In this document: piece by piece, positions 1-8,049 of the stretch
Layout: every line of letters begins with the position of its first letter
Numbering within the stretch: position 1 is the first letter of the stretch
DNA from: an uncultured Alphaproteobacteria bacterium
GTDB taxonomy: Bacteria > Pseudomonadota > Alphaproteobacteria > HIMB59 > GCA-002718135
Assembly: GCA_902518985.1 (NCBI GenBank)
Contig: CABYIF010000015.1
Span: forward strand, 1-37,103
Reading direction: 5' to 3'
DNA length: 37,103 nt
Position numbers and translations under genes: made by a program
The notes under the pieces: model-generated
Told to the model about the DNA's origin: nothing
Seen by the model: only the letters and a program-made list of their open reading frames with translations
Databases searched by the model: none

Positions 1-352
1 TAATATTAATTTTTTGAAGTTTCTCATGATATGATCTCGCAATTTCTGCAGATGCTGTCGTATGATCAACAATTATCAAGCCTTCTTTGGCATTAGATAA
101 AATGCCATTTTCTCCATCCATAACCTCAACAATATCTTCATCACGACCAACACACATAAAAACAATTTCTGCATTGAAACAAGCTTGATTTGGAGTCTTA
201 CCCATTAGACCATCATGTTCATCAACCCATCTTTTAGCTTTAGACTCTGTACGATTGAAAACTGTAACATTGTATCCATTTTTTTGTAAATGTCCTGCCA
301 TGGGATATCCCATTACACCTAGACCAACGAATGATACATTTTTAATACTCAT
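1..352 (-). CDS. beta-hydroxyacid dehydrogenase family protein (3-hydroxyisobutyrate dehydrogenase-like), 3' end outside window
   Basis: The first 117 residues are present and the gene runs off the left edge. The N-terminus carries the family's dinucleotide-binding signature FVGLGVMGYPMAGHL, followed by VFNRT, which resembles the loop that sets NADP/NAD preference, and then DHTTASAEIA near residues 95-104, matching the substrate-binding D-x-[ST]-T segment. Relatives include 3-hydroxyisobutyrate dehydrogenase (MmsB), tartronate semialdehyde reductase (GlxR) and glyoxylate/succinic semialdehyde reductases. The catalytic lysine lies beyond the edge, so the substrate cannot be assigned. ATG at 352 follows the stop of the upstream inositol-phosphatase gene by one base, so it is probably the last visible gene of the ntrY-ntrX-trkA transcript. 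The family call is secure; the exact reaction is not. Confidence 0.85.
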   Translation of the reverse strand, partial: MSIKNVSFVGLGVMGYPMAGHLQKNGYNVTVFNRTESKAKRWVDEHDGLMGKTPNQACFNAEIVFMCVGRDEDIVEVMDGENGILSNAKEGLIIVDHTTASAEIARSYHEKLQKINI

Positions 353-353
353 A

Positions 354-1154
354 TTAAACTCCTAATTTATTTAAAATTTGTAAATTAAACTCTTTTGAAT
401 TCCCAACAATTAAATTGTTATTTTTTTTAGAAAAATTGTAAGGCTGGTTATCAAAATCTATATCTGATCCTCCTGCTTCTCTAACAAATAATATGCCAGG
501 AATATGATCCCAAGGAGACAATTTTGATAAAATAGCAAAGTTTCTTTGCCCTACTCCAATATCTAAATATTCAAATCCAATGCATCTATAAGAATTAACT
601 TCTTTGAATTGATTTTTTAAATTTTGAATTGAGCCCCAATATTTTTCATCCCAATATTTAGTACTAATTGATCCTGTTGCTTTGTCTAAGCTATTTACAC
701 CTTTAGTTTTTACTTTTTTATTATTAAGATATGCCCCATCATTAAAAATTGCATGAGACATATTATTTTCTAATGGTTTGTAAATCCAAGAATATAATAT
801 TTGACTCTTTTTAGTCAAAGCAATCATTATAGCAAATTTGTTTCTACAATTAACAAAATTTGTTGTTCCATCTATTGGATCTACAGTCCAACAATAATTA
901 TCCTCTTGATATGCATTTAATATATTCTGATTACTTGCATATTCCTCTTCACCAACAAAACTTGAATTGGGAATAATCTTAAGAAGATTTTTCTTTAGTT
1001 CTTTTTCAGCGGCAATATCAGCAGAAGTTACTAGATCGGATCCATTCTTATATTTAATATCATCATCTTTAAGGTTTTGGTATTTTGGTAAGATTATATT
1101 CTTACTGATATTAAAACAAATATCCTGAATATCTTCAATTTTTAAATTATCCAT
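354..1154 (-). CDS. inositol monophosphatase family phosphatase
   Basis: Mg-dependent phosphatase of the IMPase/FIG superfamily. The metal-binding motifs are present in order: GEEE, then DPIDGTTNF, then a C-terminal WDHIPG that corresponds to the usual W-D-x-A-A-G, followed by REAGG. Members hydrolyse inositol-1-phosphate, histidinol phosphate (HisN type) or 3'-phosphoadenosine 5'-phosphate (CysQ type). The sequence alone does not decide which. I place the start at ATG 1154 (MDNLKIEDIQ, 266 residues), which overlaps the end of the upstream transaminase gene by 8 bases. An in-frame start 30 bases further upstream would put ten unlikely residues inside that gene. It is followed after one base by the dehydrogenase gene at the window edge. 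Confidence 0.88.
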   Translation of the reverse strand: MDNLKIEDIQDICFNISKNIILPKYQNLKDDDIKYKNGSDLVTSADIAAEKELKKNLLKIIPNSSFVGEEEYASNQNILNAYQEDNYCWTVDPIDGTTNFVNCRNKFAIMIALTKKSQILYSWIYKPLENNMSHAIFNDGAYLNNKKVKTKGVNSLDKATGSISTKYWDEKYWGSIQNLKNQFKEVNSYRCIGFEYLDIGVGQRNFAILSKLSPWDHIPGILFVREAGGSDIDFDNQPYNFSKKNNNLIVGNSKEFNLQILNKLGV

Positions 1155-1992
1155 GCATGCATGATTTAGAGTACATTTGTGCAAGTTTCAAAGTAATATT
1201 GCCAATTTTACCATTATTAATTTTCTTTTTATCAATTTTAAGTATTGGTGTGATAAAACTCCCAGAACTAGTTAGGAACACTTCATCAGCATTTAATAAT
1301 TGCTTGTGAGTAAAACTTTTTTCTACCAGTTTAAGAGAAGTTTTTTTAATAATTTTTAAAATTGAAGTTCTTGTTACACCTCTTAAGATATCTGTGTTAG
1401 CTGGATGAGTTATTAAATTATTATTTTTAATTATCCAAATATTTGAAGAAGTTCCCTCAGTCACTTTACCATTTTGCAATAATATTGCTTCATAAGCTCT
1501 CGCTTTTTTTGCTTTGTTTGCTGCAATTATATTAGGAAGAAGATTTACTGTTTTAATATCTCTTCTTTTCCAACGCAAATCCTCATGTGTTATTGTATTT
1601 ACGCCTTTAAAATCTTTACCTGGAAGATTAAAATTTTTATTTCGACTATAAATTATCAATGTTGGAATTAATTTATTTTCATACTTATGCTCTCTATATT
1701 GAACCCCACGGGTAATTTGTAGATAAATTATACCATTTGTAGTTTTATTTTTATTAAGTAAATTAAAAAAAATTTTTTTTAAACTACTTTGTTTAAATTT
1801 AAATTTTATATCAAGTTCTTTAAGAGAATATTGTAGTCTTTTTAAATGAAATTCTAAATCAATTAAATTACCATTTAAAACAGCAATTACTTCATAAACA
1901 CTATCTGCAAACTGCAATCCTCTGTCTTCAACATGAATTTTGGCATTTTTAAAATCAACAAACTTATTATTTATGTAGGCAAAATTTGGCAT
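1147..1992 (-). CDS. dat: D-amino-acid transaminase (class IV aminotransferase)
   Basis: PLP-dependent fold-type IV aminotransferase of 281 residues. The N-terminus (FVDFKNAKIHVEDRGLQFAD) is typical of D-alanine transaminase and branched-chain enzymes. The PLP lysine is K147 in DIKTVNLLPN, the conserved E179 lies in VTEGTSSN, and LTSSG near the C-terminus fits the cofactor phosphate-binding region. The likely reaction is interconversion of D-alanine and D-glutamate with their 2-oxo acids, which supplies peptidoglycan precursors. A branched-chain or 4-amino-4-deoxychorismate lyase role is less likely because of the DIKTVNLLPN context. It starts 4 bases after trkA. A dat gene after trkA, usually followed by hfq, is a known alphaproteobacterial arrangement; here an IMPase-family gene follows instead. 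Confidence 0.85.
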   Translation of the reverse strand: MPNFAYINNKFVDFKNAKIHVEDRGLQFADSVYEVIAVLNGNLIDLEFHLKRLQYSLKELDIKFKFKQSSLKKIFFNLLNKNKTTNGIIYLQITRGVQYREHKYENKLIPTLIIYSRNKNFNLPGKDFKGVNTITHEDLRWKRRDIKTVNLLPNIIAANKAKKARAYEAILLQNGKVTEGTSSNIWIIKNNNLITHPANTDILRGVTRTSILKIIKKTSLKLVEKSFTHKQLLNADEVFLTSSGSFITPILKIDKKKINNGKIGNITLKLAQMYSKSCMHG

Positions 1993-1996
1993 TAAT

Positions 1997-3361
1997 TTAA
2001 ACTTTAGATAGTAATTTTTCTAATTTTTTTATGCAATTTGTTTCAGCAAAAAAAACAACATCATCATTTTCTTTAAATACTGTCTGACTATTTGGTATTA
2101 TCACTTTTTTATCTCTTAGTATTGAGCCAATTCTAATACCTTTTGGTAAATTCAGTTCTTTCAAATTTTTATTACAAAGAATCGAGTCTGATTGAATATC
2201 TGCTTCTATAACTTCACCAAAACCATCACCAATAGAATAATCATTTCTTATCTTAACTCCCCTTACTTTCTCTAAAATTTTTGAGATAGTTATCATCTTA
2301 GGATCAATTGTCATATCTACTCCTATATTTGTAAGTAATGAAGAATATGTGCTATTATTAATTAATGTTAATGATGTTTCTGCCCCAGCTCTTTTTGCTA
2401 AAAGAGAAGATAAGATGTTTACTTCATCATCTTCGGTTACGGCGATACAATAACCAGCTTCAGAAATATTAACTTCTTCTAAGATTTGATTGTCTAAACC
2501 ATCTCCATTTGTTACTGTTACATTTTCCAAATTTGATGCTAAATATTCGGCTCTATCTTTATTATTTTCAATTAGTTCAGTTTTAATATAGGTTTCAGAA
2601 TTTTCAATTAATTGAGCAAGTGAAAAGCCAATATTTCCACCTCCAATAATTACAGCTTTTTTTGCTTGTAGTTCTTCATGACCAAATTCAATTAAAACAT
2701 CTCTAAGATTTTCTGTCTCTACTACTAGAAATATTGAGTCATTTTTTTCAATTTTTGTTGAGGAATTAACAGTAAATTTTTTATCATCTCGAAATATGAA
2801 CATTATATTCGCTAGATAATCAGGAAATTTTTGCGATAATTCTCTTACTGTAAGACCTGCATGTGCAAAATTATCCTCACATTTTAAGCCAATCAATTTT
2901 AATTTTTTATCTGATAATTCCAACATATCTATAGTACCGGGCGATATTAATCTTCTATAAAGCGATTTTGCTACTTCTTGTTCTGGGGAAATAATAGCAT
3001 CAATAGGGAAATTATTATTGTTATATAAATTTTGCCATTGATCATGCAAATAATCTTGTTGCCTAATTCTTGCAATTTTTTTAGGAATTTCAAACAATGA
3101 ATGTCCAATTTGACAAGTAACCATGTTTGTTTCATCACTTTTTGTTACTGCAATTAATATTTCACATTCTTTAGCTCCAGCATTTAACAACACTGATGGT
3201 AAACTAGGAATACCATTAATTGTTTTAACATCTAAATTATCTGATACCTTTGCTAATCTCTCACCAGACTCATCAACTACAGTAACTTCGAAGTTTTCTT
3301 TTGATAATTTATCAGCGATACTATAGCCAACATCACCTGCCCCACAAATAATTGTTTTCAT
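1997..3361 (-). CDS. trkA: Trk system potassium uptake regulatory subunit TrkA
   Basis: Cytoplasmic NAD(H)-binding regulatory subunit of the Trk potassium channel, 454 residues, the normal length for a two-repeat TrkA. There are two RCK modules. Each has a Rossmann nucleotide-binding loop (IICGAGDVGYSIADKL at the N-terminus; VIIGGGNIGFSLAQLI near residue 237) followed by a RCK_C/TrkA_C domain, and the last of these ends with DDVVFF before the C-terminus. The membrane partner TrkH or TrkG is not in the window. The gene lies 10 bases after the C-terminal part of ntrX. ntrY-ntrX-trkA is a conserved order in Alphaproteobacteria, and the spacing implies cotranscription. Confidence 0.95.
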   Translation of the reverse strand: MKTIICGAGDVGYSIADKLSKENFEVTVVDESGERLAKVSDNLDVKTINGIPSLPSVLLNAGAKECEILIAVTKSDETNMVTCQIGHSLFEIPKKIARIRQQDYLHDQWQNLYNNNNFPIDAIISPEQEVAKSLYRRLISPGTIDMLELSDKKLKLIGLKCEDNFAHAGLTVRELSQKFPDYLANIMFIFRDDKKFTVNSSTKIEKNDSIFLVVETENLRDVLIEFGHEELQAKKAVIIGGGNIGFSLAQLIENSETYIKTELIENNKDRAEYLASNLENVTVTNGDGLDNQILEEVNISEAGYCIAVTEDDEVNILSSLLAKRAGAETSLTLINNSTYSSLLTNIGVDMTIDPKMITISKILEKVRGVKIRNDYSIGDGFGEVIEADIQSDSILCNKNLKELNLPKGIRIGSILRDKKVIIPNSQTVFKENDDVVFFAETNCIKKLEKLLSKV

Positions 3362-3371
3362 TTATAATGTA

Positions 3372-3878
3372 TTAATCAATCTTTATATTTAGAGATTTAA
3401 TTTTTCTATAAAGCGCTGTTCTTTCCATACCTGTAAACTCTGAAACTTTTGACATATTACCATTAAATCTCTTTATTTGCGACACTAAATATTCTTTTTC
3501 AAATTCAGATCTCGCATCTTTTAGAGACAATTCAAGAGATTGGTTTGATGAAATAGTCGCAGTGTCATCACCCATCTGAAGTGCTAAATCGTCAACTTCT
3601 AATTCATATGGACTGTCTTTATCTTGATTTAAAATTAAACTTTTTTCTACATAATTGATCAATTGTGAAATATTTCCAGGCCAGTCATACATTTGCAATT
3701 TTGTTATTGCTGATTTTGAAAAAATAAAATTTTTTGAACTACCACTTATATTATTTAAATAATGATTTAATATTGGTAATATATCTTCTCTTCTTTCGAT
3801 TAATGGTGAGGTTTTAATATTATCTGTTGATATTCTATCATATAACCTTTTTAAAAAATTACCTTTTTTCAATTTCAA
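3372..3878 (-). CDS. ntrX: NtrX C-terminal part: end of AAA+ region plus Fis-type helix-turn-helix (frameshifted from the upstream part)
   Basis: This frame carries the remainder of the NtrX protein. LKRLYDRIS and PLIERREDILPILNHYL match the conserved C-terminal AAA+ segment (F-R-x-D-L-Y-x-R-L and P-L-R-x-R-x-x-D-I). A Fis-family DNA-binding domain follows, ending NGNMSKVSEFTGMERTALYR. The only available start in this frame is a TTG at 3878 inside the upstream gene, and the homologous protein begins in the other frame. I therefore read it as the 3' portion of one ntrX gene shifted by a single base at an A6 run near 3864-3869. If expressed alone it would be a DNA-binding fragment with no receiver. 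It is followed 10 bases later by trkA. Confidence 0.8.
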   Translation of the reverse strand: MKLKKGNFLKRLYDRISTDNIKTSPLIERREDILPILNHYLNNISGSSKNFIFSKSAITKLQMYDWPGNISQLINYVEKSLILNQDKDSPYELEVDDLALQMGDDTATISSNQSLELSLKDARSEFEKEYLVSQIKRFNGNMSKVSEFTGMERTALYRKIKSLNIKID

Positions 3879-4707
3879 ATTTTATATTTTTCTCAGTAAT
3901 GCTTATAAGTTTAAGGTTTAAATTTATATTTAAATTTTTGAAAAAATTAATATTTTCTAAAAAAAATAACAATTTTTTCTGAAAATTTATTGGCAAATTA
4001 TCTATGTTTAATAAAATTAAAGTATTATTATTAGATCTTATAAACAAATTTTCATTTAGAGTTTCTTTTTTGTCAGAAAATAATTTCTCAAGTGCATCAT
4101 TTGATAATTTTTGAAAATCAATAGAAACTGGAAGTTTTTCTTTAAATACTGATTTTTTATGTATTAAATTTGCTAGATGTTTTTTTCCAGTACCAAAATC
4201 TCCAGCTATTAATAATCTGGAATTAGATATTGATTGTTCTTGTGCTAATTTTGCTATTTTTTTTATAAAATTAGAATCACCAACCAGGGGAACATTGGGG
4301 ACGACTATATTTTTTAAATCTTTGTTTTCATTAATTAATTGAGAACTTTCTATAGCTCTTTTTGTAAGTATTATTAGTTTATCACTGTTAAAAGGTTTTT
4401 CTAAGAAATCATAAGCACCATTTTTTATTGATTTAACGGCTAAATCAACAGTGCCGTGACCACTAATAATTATTATTGGTATTTTATTATCAATTGATTT
4501 GAATTCCTGTAATAATTCTATTCCATCTAATTTACTATTAGAGAGCCATACATCAAGAATTACTAAATTAGGCCTATTTTCTTGAAACTTTTTAATTGCT
4601 TCATCTGAATTTAAAGCACTAGAGACTAAATATTTTTCATCTTTTAAAATTTCTGAAATTAGAAAACAAATATCTTTTTCATCATCAATTATTAATACTT
4701 TATGCAT
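3859..4707 (-). CDS. ntrX: NtrX N-terminal part: response regulator receiver plus degenerate AAA+ domain, frameshifted
   Basis: Response regulator partner of NtrY. Numbered from ATG 4707, the receiver has acidic D8 and D9, the phospho-acceptor D52 in VILDVW, S82 in SGHGT and K104 in FLEKPF, so phosphorylation looks possible. The AAA+ domain that follows is degraded. Its Walker A reads GDFGTGKK, the sigma54-contacting GAFTGA loop is missing, and the Walker B region reads TLILLNID without the D-E pair. Translation ends at TAA directly after GAAAAAAGG; deleting one A from the A6 run would continue into the downstream frame as EIEKGNFLKRLYDRIS. A TTG start 9 bases upstream is possible, but ATG 4707 gives the usual MHKVLIIDDE. 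It overlaps the end of ntrY by 8 bases. Confidence 0.88.
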   Translation of the reverse strand: MHKVLIIDDEKDICFLISEILKDEKYLVSSALNSDEAIKKFQENRPNLVILDVWLSNSKLDGIELLQEFKSIDNKIPIIIISGHGTVDLAVKSIKNGAYDFLEKPFNSDKLIILTKRAIESSQLINENKDLKNIVVPNVPLVGDSNFIKKIAKLAQEQSISNSRLLIAGDFGTGKKHLANLIHKKSVFKEKLPVSIDFQKLSNDALEKLFSDKKETLNENLFIRSNNNTLILLNIDNLPINFQKKLLFFLENINFFKNLNINLNLKLISITEKNIKFEIEKR

Positions 4708-6844
4708 TGTTATCAAATGTTATTAATGATGTTGTGCCTGCCATGTTTTTATTCTTTTCAATTTTTATTTTTCCTCCATGATCTTCTATTATTCTTTTTA
4801 CAATTGAAAGTCCCAATCCAGTTCCTTTGCTTTTGGTTGTAAAATAAGGTTCAAAAATTTTAGATATCATTTTATCATCAATTCCAATACCATTATCCTT
4901 AATTTCAATTAAAATATTAAAATCATTACTATTGATTTTAACTTCAACAGATGGATTAGGTATTTTTTCAACAGCTTCAATTGAATTTTTAATTAAGTTG
5001 TTAAAACACCTAGAAATTTGTAGTTTATCAAATTGAAAAAAAATATCATTTTCAGTATTTAAAAAATTAAATTTTATATCTTTTCTTGAATTATAATATA
5101 GTAAATAAGAGTCCTCTAAACATTGGGAAAGATTATCTAATTTAATTTCTGCTTCTGGCATTCTTGCAAATGAAGAAAATTCATCTACCAATTTTCCTAT
5201 ATCGTCAACTTGTCTGGAAATTGTTTTTGTTAAAAGTGATATTTCGTCTTTTGAATAATTTCCATCATTAAATTTTTTTTCAATCCTTTCTGCTGACAAT
5301 TTAATTGGAGTTAATGGATTTTTGACTTCATGCGCTATCTTTCTTGCAATATCACTCCATGCAGCATGTTTTTCTGCCAATATTAGAGATGTTGTATCAT
5401 CTAATGCTACCACATAACCCTCGATTTCATTATCACTAATTTCTTTTATTACTCTTATATTAAAATTTCTTTGATCATCAAAAATTGTAAAATCATATTG
5501 AAAATTTAATAGTAATTTTTTTGATTTTTTGAAGTTATTTAAAATTTCATTCCATTCAGGAAAGACTTCTAAAAAACTTTTTTCAACAGTAAATGTTTTA
5601 GTTTTTTTGAATAAATTTGATACAGTTTTATTATGCAAGACTATATTAAAGTTCCTATCAAGAGACACAACACCAATGGTTAATAAGCTTAAGATAGCTT
5701 CAATAAAAATTCTTTTTTCTTCATCTTCATTACTTTTTGATATTAGTTGATTTTGTTTATTTTCAATCTCCGATATCATTTTATTATATGAACTTAGCAA
5801 AACTCTTATTTCGTCAAATTGATCTGTTTCACTGACCTTAGCATCAAAGCTTCCTTCAGATATTTTATTCGCTGATTGAATAAGATTCGAAATTGGTCTA
5901 CTTAAATTACTAGCTAAATTAAAACCAATAAGTATAGCTACTAATATAAAGCATATAGAGAATAGAACAAAAATCATTGAATAAGTTACCTGAACTCCAG
6001 AACTTTCCTCCTCTTTAGATGTATAAATTCTAAAAGCTTCCTTTGTTGCCCCAATATGATCCCAAATATTTTCATTTAATTCACGATTAACTTGCATGTA
6101 AACATTATTTAAAAAATTAATTTTTTTATAGGCTGCTATAGAATTTTTATTTAATTGAAATATGTAAACTTGATTTTGATTTAAGAGACTGTAAGTATCT
6201 TTTGCTGGGTTTAAAAAATTTATATTATCTCTGTCTTTTAAACTTAAATAGATATTTCCATCATTGCTAAAAATGTAAATGCTAGAAATAGTTCTTAAAT
6301 TAATAAATTCACTCAAGGCTCTTTGGATATTAGTAATATTTACTTCATTGTTATTAGATGATTGAAGTATTTCTCGCATAATCAATTGCGTATCTGAAAT
6401 TAATTCTGCTTGAATTTCATTCTCATAATTTTTTGCAACTATATTTGAATTTACTACAGCATCTCTAACAGCATCTCCATACCAAGTTCTAAGTTCTAAA
6501 TTAAAAAAAAGCGATGTTATAATAACAAGACCTATTGCAGGTCCTAAAGCCATTGCGGCAAAAAGATTAACAAATTTTATGTATAATCTTGACTCATCAT
6601 AACTTTTCTTTCTTCTTACTAGTATTAATACTACTTGACGAATAATTATAGATATTAACAAAATAACAAATATAATGTCTGCTAATAAAAAATATTGTAG
6701 TCTTTGAGGATCTTTAACTAAGTCATTATTAGGTAGCATTAGGTAAAAAGTGATTGAAAAACTTACGAGAATTAGAAAAATCAAAAAATAAAATGAAATT
6801 TTACTTATATGAAAAGATTTTAAAAATTTTGATAGATTAAACAC
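4700..6844 (-). CDS. ntrY: nitrogen-regulation-type sensor histidine kinase NtrY
   Basis: Membrane-bound sensor kinase of 714 residues. Three hydrophobic segments lie near residues 16-37, 50-76 and 91-115. A predicted extracytoplasmic region of about 170 residues follows, then a fourth membrane segment near 288-311, a HAMP linker (LSRPISNLIQSANKISEG), a PAS domain near 378-485 and the kinase core. The phospho-acceptor is H505 in IAHEVKNPLTPIKLS, the N box is FNNLIKNSIEA, and the ATP lid contains DNGIGIDD and GTGLGLS. All kinase motifs are intact, unlike those of its partner NtrX. The start codon is GTG at 6844. It is divergent from ispDF across 65 bases and is followed by ntrX with an 8-base overlap. 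Confidence 0.95.
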   Translation of the reverse strand: MFNLSKFLKSFHISKISFYFLIFLILVSFSITFYLMLPNNDLVKDPQRLQYFLLADIIFVILLISIIIRQVVLILVRRKKSYDESRLYIKFVNLFAAMALGPAIGLVIITSLFFNLELRTWYGDAVRDAVVNSNIVAKNYENEIQAELISDTQLIMREILQSSNNNEVNITNIQRALSEFINLRTISSIYIFSNDGNIYLSLKDRDNINFLNPAKDTYSLLNQNQVYIFQLNKNSIAAYKKINFLNNVYMQVNRELNENIWDHIGATKEAFRIYTSKEEESSGVQVTYSMIFVLFSICFILVAILIGFNLASNLSRPISNLIQSANKISEGSFDAKVSETDQFDEIRVLLSSYNKMISEIENKQNQLISKSNEDEEKRIFIEAILSLLTIGVVSLDRNFNIVLHNKTVSNLFKKTKTFTVEKSFLEVFPEWNEILNNFKKSKKLLLNFQYDFTIFDDQRNFNIRVIKEISDNEIEGYVVALDDTTSLILAEKHAAWSDIARKIAHEVKNPLTPIKLSAERIEKKFNDGNYSKDEISLLTKTISRQVDDIGKLVDEFSSFARMPEAEIKLDNLSQCLEDSYLLYYNSRKDIKFNFLNTENDIFFQFDKLQISRCFNNLIKNSIEAVEKIPNPSVEVKINSNDFNILIEIKDNGIGIDDKMISKIFEPYFTTKSKGTGLGLSIVKRIIEDHGGKIKIEKNKNMAGTTSLITFDNNA

Positions 6845-6847
6845 TTT

Positions 6848-6876
6848 TTGACTTTTGTTATTACTTAAAATTAATT
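6848..6876 (+). promoter_or_regulatory. candidate sigma70-type promoter for ispDF-pgpA-pncC
   Basis: In the divergent gap between ntrY and ispDF, TTGACT (6848-6853) is followed by a 17-base spacer and TTAATT (6871-6876). These match the -35 and -10 consensus well. The predicted transcript start is near 6883, about 27 bases before the ispDF ATG. In DNA this AT-rich, chance matches are common, so the call rests on spacing and position. Confidence 0.35.
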
Positions 6877-6909
6877 TAAATATATATAAACATCATATAA
6901 ATTAAAATT

Positions 6910-8049
6910 ATGAAAAATGCACTTGTAATTCTAGCTGGAGGAAAAGGGAAGAGATTTGGTCAAAAAACTCCTAAGCAATTTTATAAAATTGGTAATAAAA
7001 GTATTTTAGATATCTTTTTTTCAAATTTAAAAAGCAGCCAATTTGAAGTAATTATACTTTCAATAGATAAAAAATATAGAAAAAAAGTAAAGCATAGTAT
7101 GTTGGATAAATTTAAAAACTACAATATTTTTTTTTCAGAACCTGGGAAATCACGTCAACAATCTTCATATAATGCTCTTAAAAAATTAAATAATTTTAAA
7201 ATTACAAATGTATTAATTCATGATGCAGTTAGGCCTTTTTGCTCAAATAAATTAATTGAAAAAATTTTATCAAAACTTAATAATAAAAATAATTGCATAC
7301 CTTATATTCAATATAATGACAGGCAAATAATAAAATCTAATAAATTGGATACAAAGGCATTAAATATACAAACACCACAAGGGTTTAAATTTGATTTAAT
7401 ATATGATGCTCATAAAGAACTAAAAAATTATAGTTTTTCTGATGATGCTAGTTTACTTCAGCAATTAAAAAAGAAAATTTATTTGTTAAAAGGTGAAAAA
7501 ACAAATATTAAAATAACCTACCCAGATGATCTAGTATATTTAAATATATTCTCTAAGCCTAAGATAAAAAGTGGTATTGGTTATGATATTCATCAAATTA
7601 ATAAACGAACCAAAAAAGGTCTTAAATTATGTGGAGTCAAGATACCATTTTCAAAACTTATTGGGCACTCAGATGCTGACGTAGGTTTACACGCTATTTG
7701 TGATAGTATTTTTGGAGCTCTATCAATGAGAGACATAGGTTATCATTTTCCAAATACTAATAAAAAATGGAAAAATGTAGACTCATCTATATTTGTCATC
7801 TACTGCAGAGAAAAGTTATTAAATGAAGGCTTTAAAATAATAAACTTGGATATAAACATTATAGCTGAAAAACCAAAAATAGGTAATTATGTTGAAATTA
7901 TGAAAAACAAAATTGGAAAATTACTACAAATAAATAAAAGTATAATATCTATTAAAGCTACAACAAATGAAAAAATAGGATTTATTGGAAATGGAGAGGG
8001 AATTGCAGCCGAAGCTGTAGTACAAATTTCGGATGAATACTTTTACTAA
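6910..8049 (+). CDS. ispDF: bifunctional MEP-pathway enzyme IspD/IspF
   Basis: Fusion of two enzymes of non-mevalonate isoprenoid synthesis, a form common in Alphaproteobacteria. Residues about 1-215 are IspD (2-C-methyl-D-erythritol 4-phosphate cytidylyltransferase), with the nucleotide loop ILAGGKGKRFGQKTPKQF and the conserved HDAVRPF. Residues about 222-379 are IspF (2,4-cyclodiphosphate synthase), with GIGYDIHQI and GHSDADVGLHAICDSIFGAL, which supply the zinc ligands, and TTNEKIGFIGNGEGIAAEA at the end. At 379 residues both halves are complete. The gene for the intervening enzyme IspE is not in the window, while Dxr of the same pathway lies at 35648-36805. Its last 17 bases overlap pgpA. 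Confidence 0.96.
   Translation: MKNALVILAGGKGKRFGQKTPKQFYKIGNKSILDIFFSNLKSSQFEVIILSIDKKYRKKVKHSMLDKFKNYNIFFSEPGKSRQQSSYNALKKLNNFKITNVLIHDAVRPFCSNKLIEKILSKLNNKNNCIPYIQYNDRQIIKSNKLDTKALNIQTPQGFKFDLIYDAHKELKNYSFSDDASLLQQLKKKIYLLKGEKTNIKITYPDDLVYLNIFSKPKIKSGIGYDIHQINKRTKKGLKLCGVKIPFSKLIGHSDADVGLHAICDSIFGALSMRDIGYHFPNTNKKWKNVDSSIFVIYCREKLLNEGFKIINLDINIIAEKPKIGNYVEIMKNKIGKLLQINKSIISIKATTNEKIGFIGNGEGIAAEAVVQISDEYFY

Noticed and set aside
1155-1184. Upstream start for the inositol monophosphatase gene adding ten residues
   Set aside because: It would begin inside the preceding gene and add MHKCTLNHAC, which has no counterpart in the family; ATG 1154 is a better fit.
3372-4707. Reading the two ntrX parts as two independent genes (a receiver protein and a separate DNA-binding protein)
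   Set aside because: The second part lacks a credible start and begins in the middle of a conserved AAA+ segment that completes the first part; one shifted base explains both.
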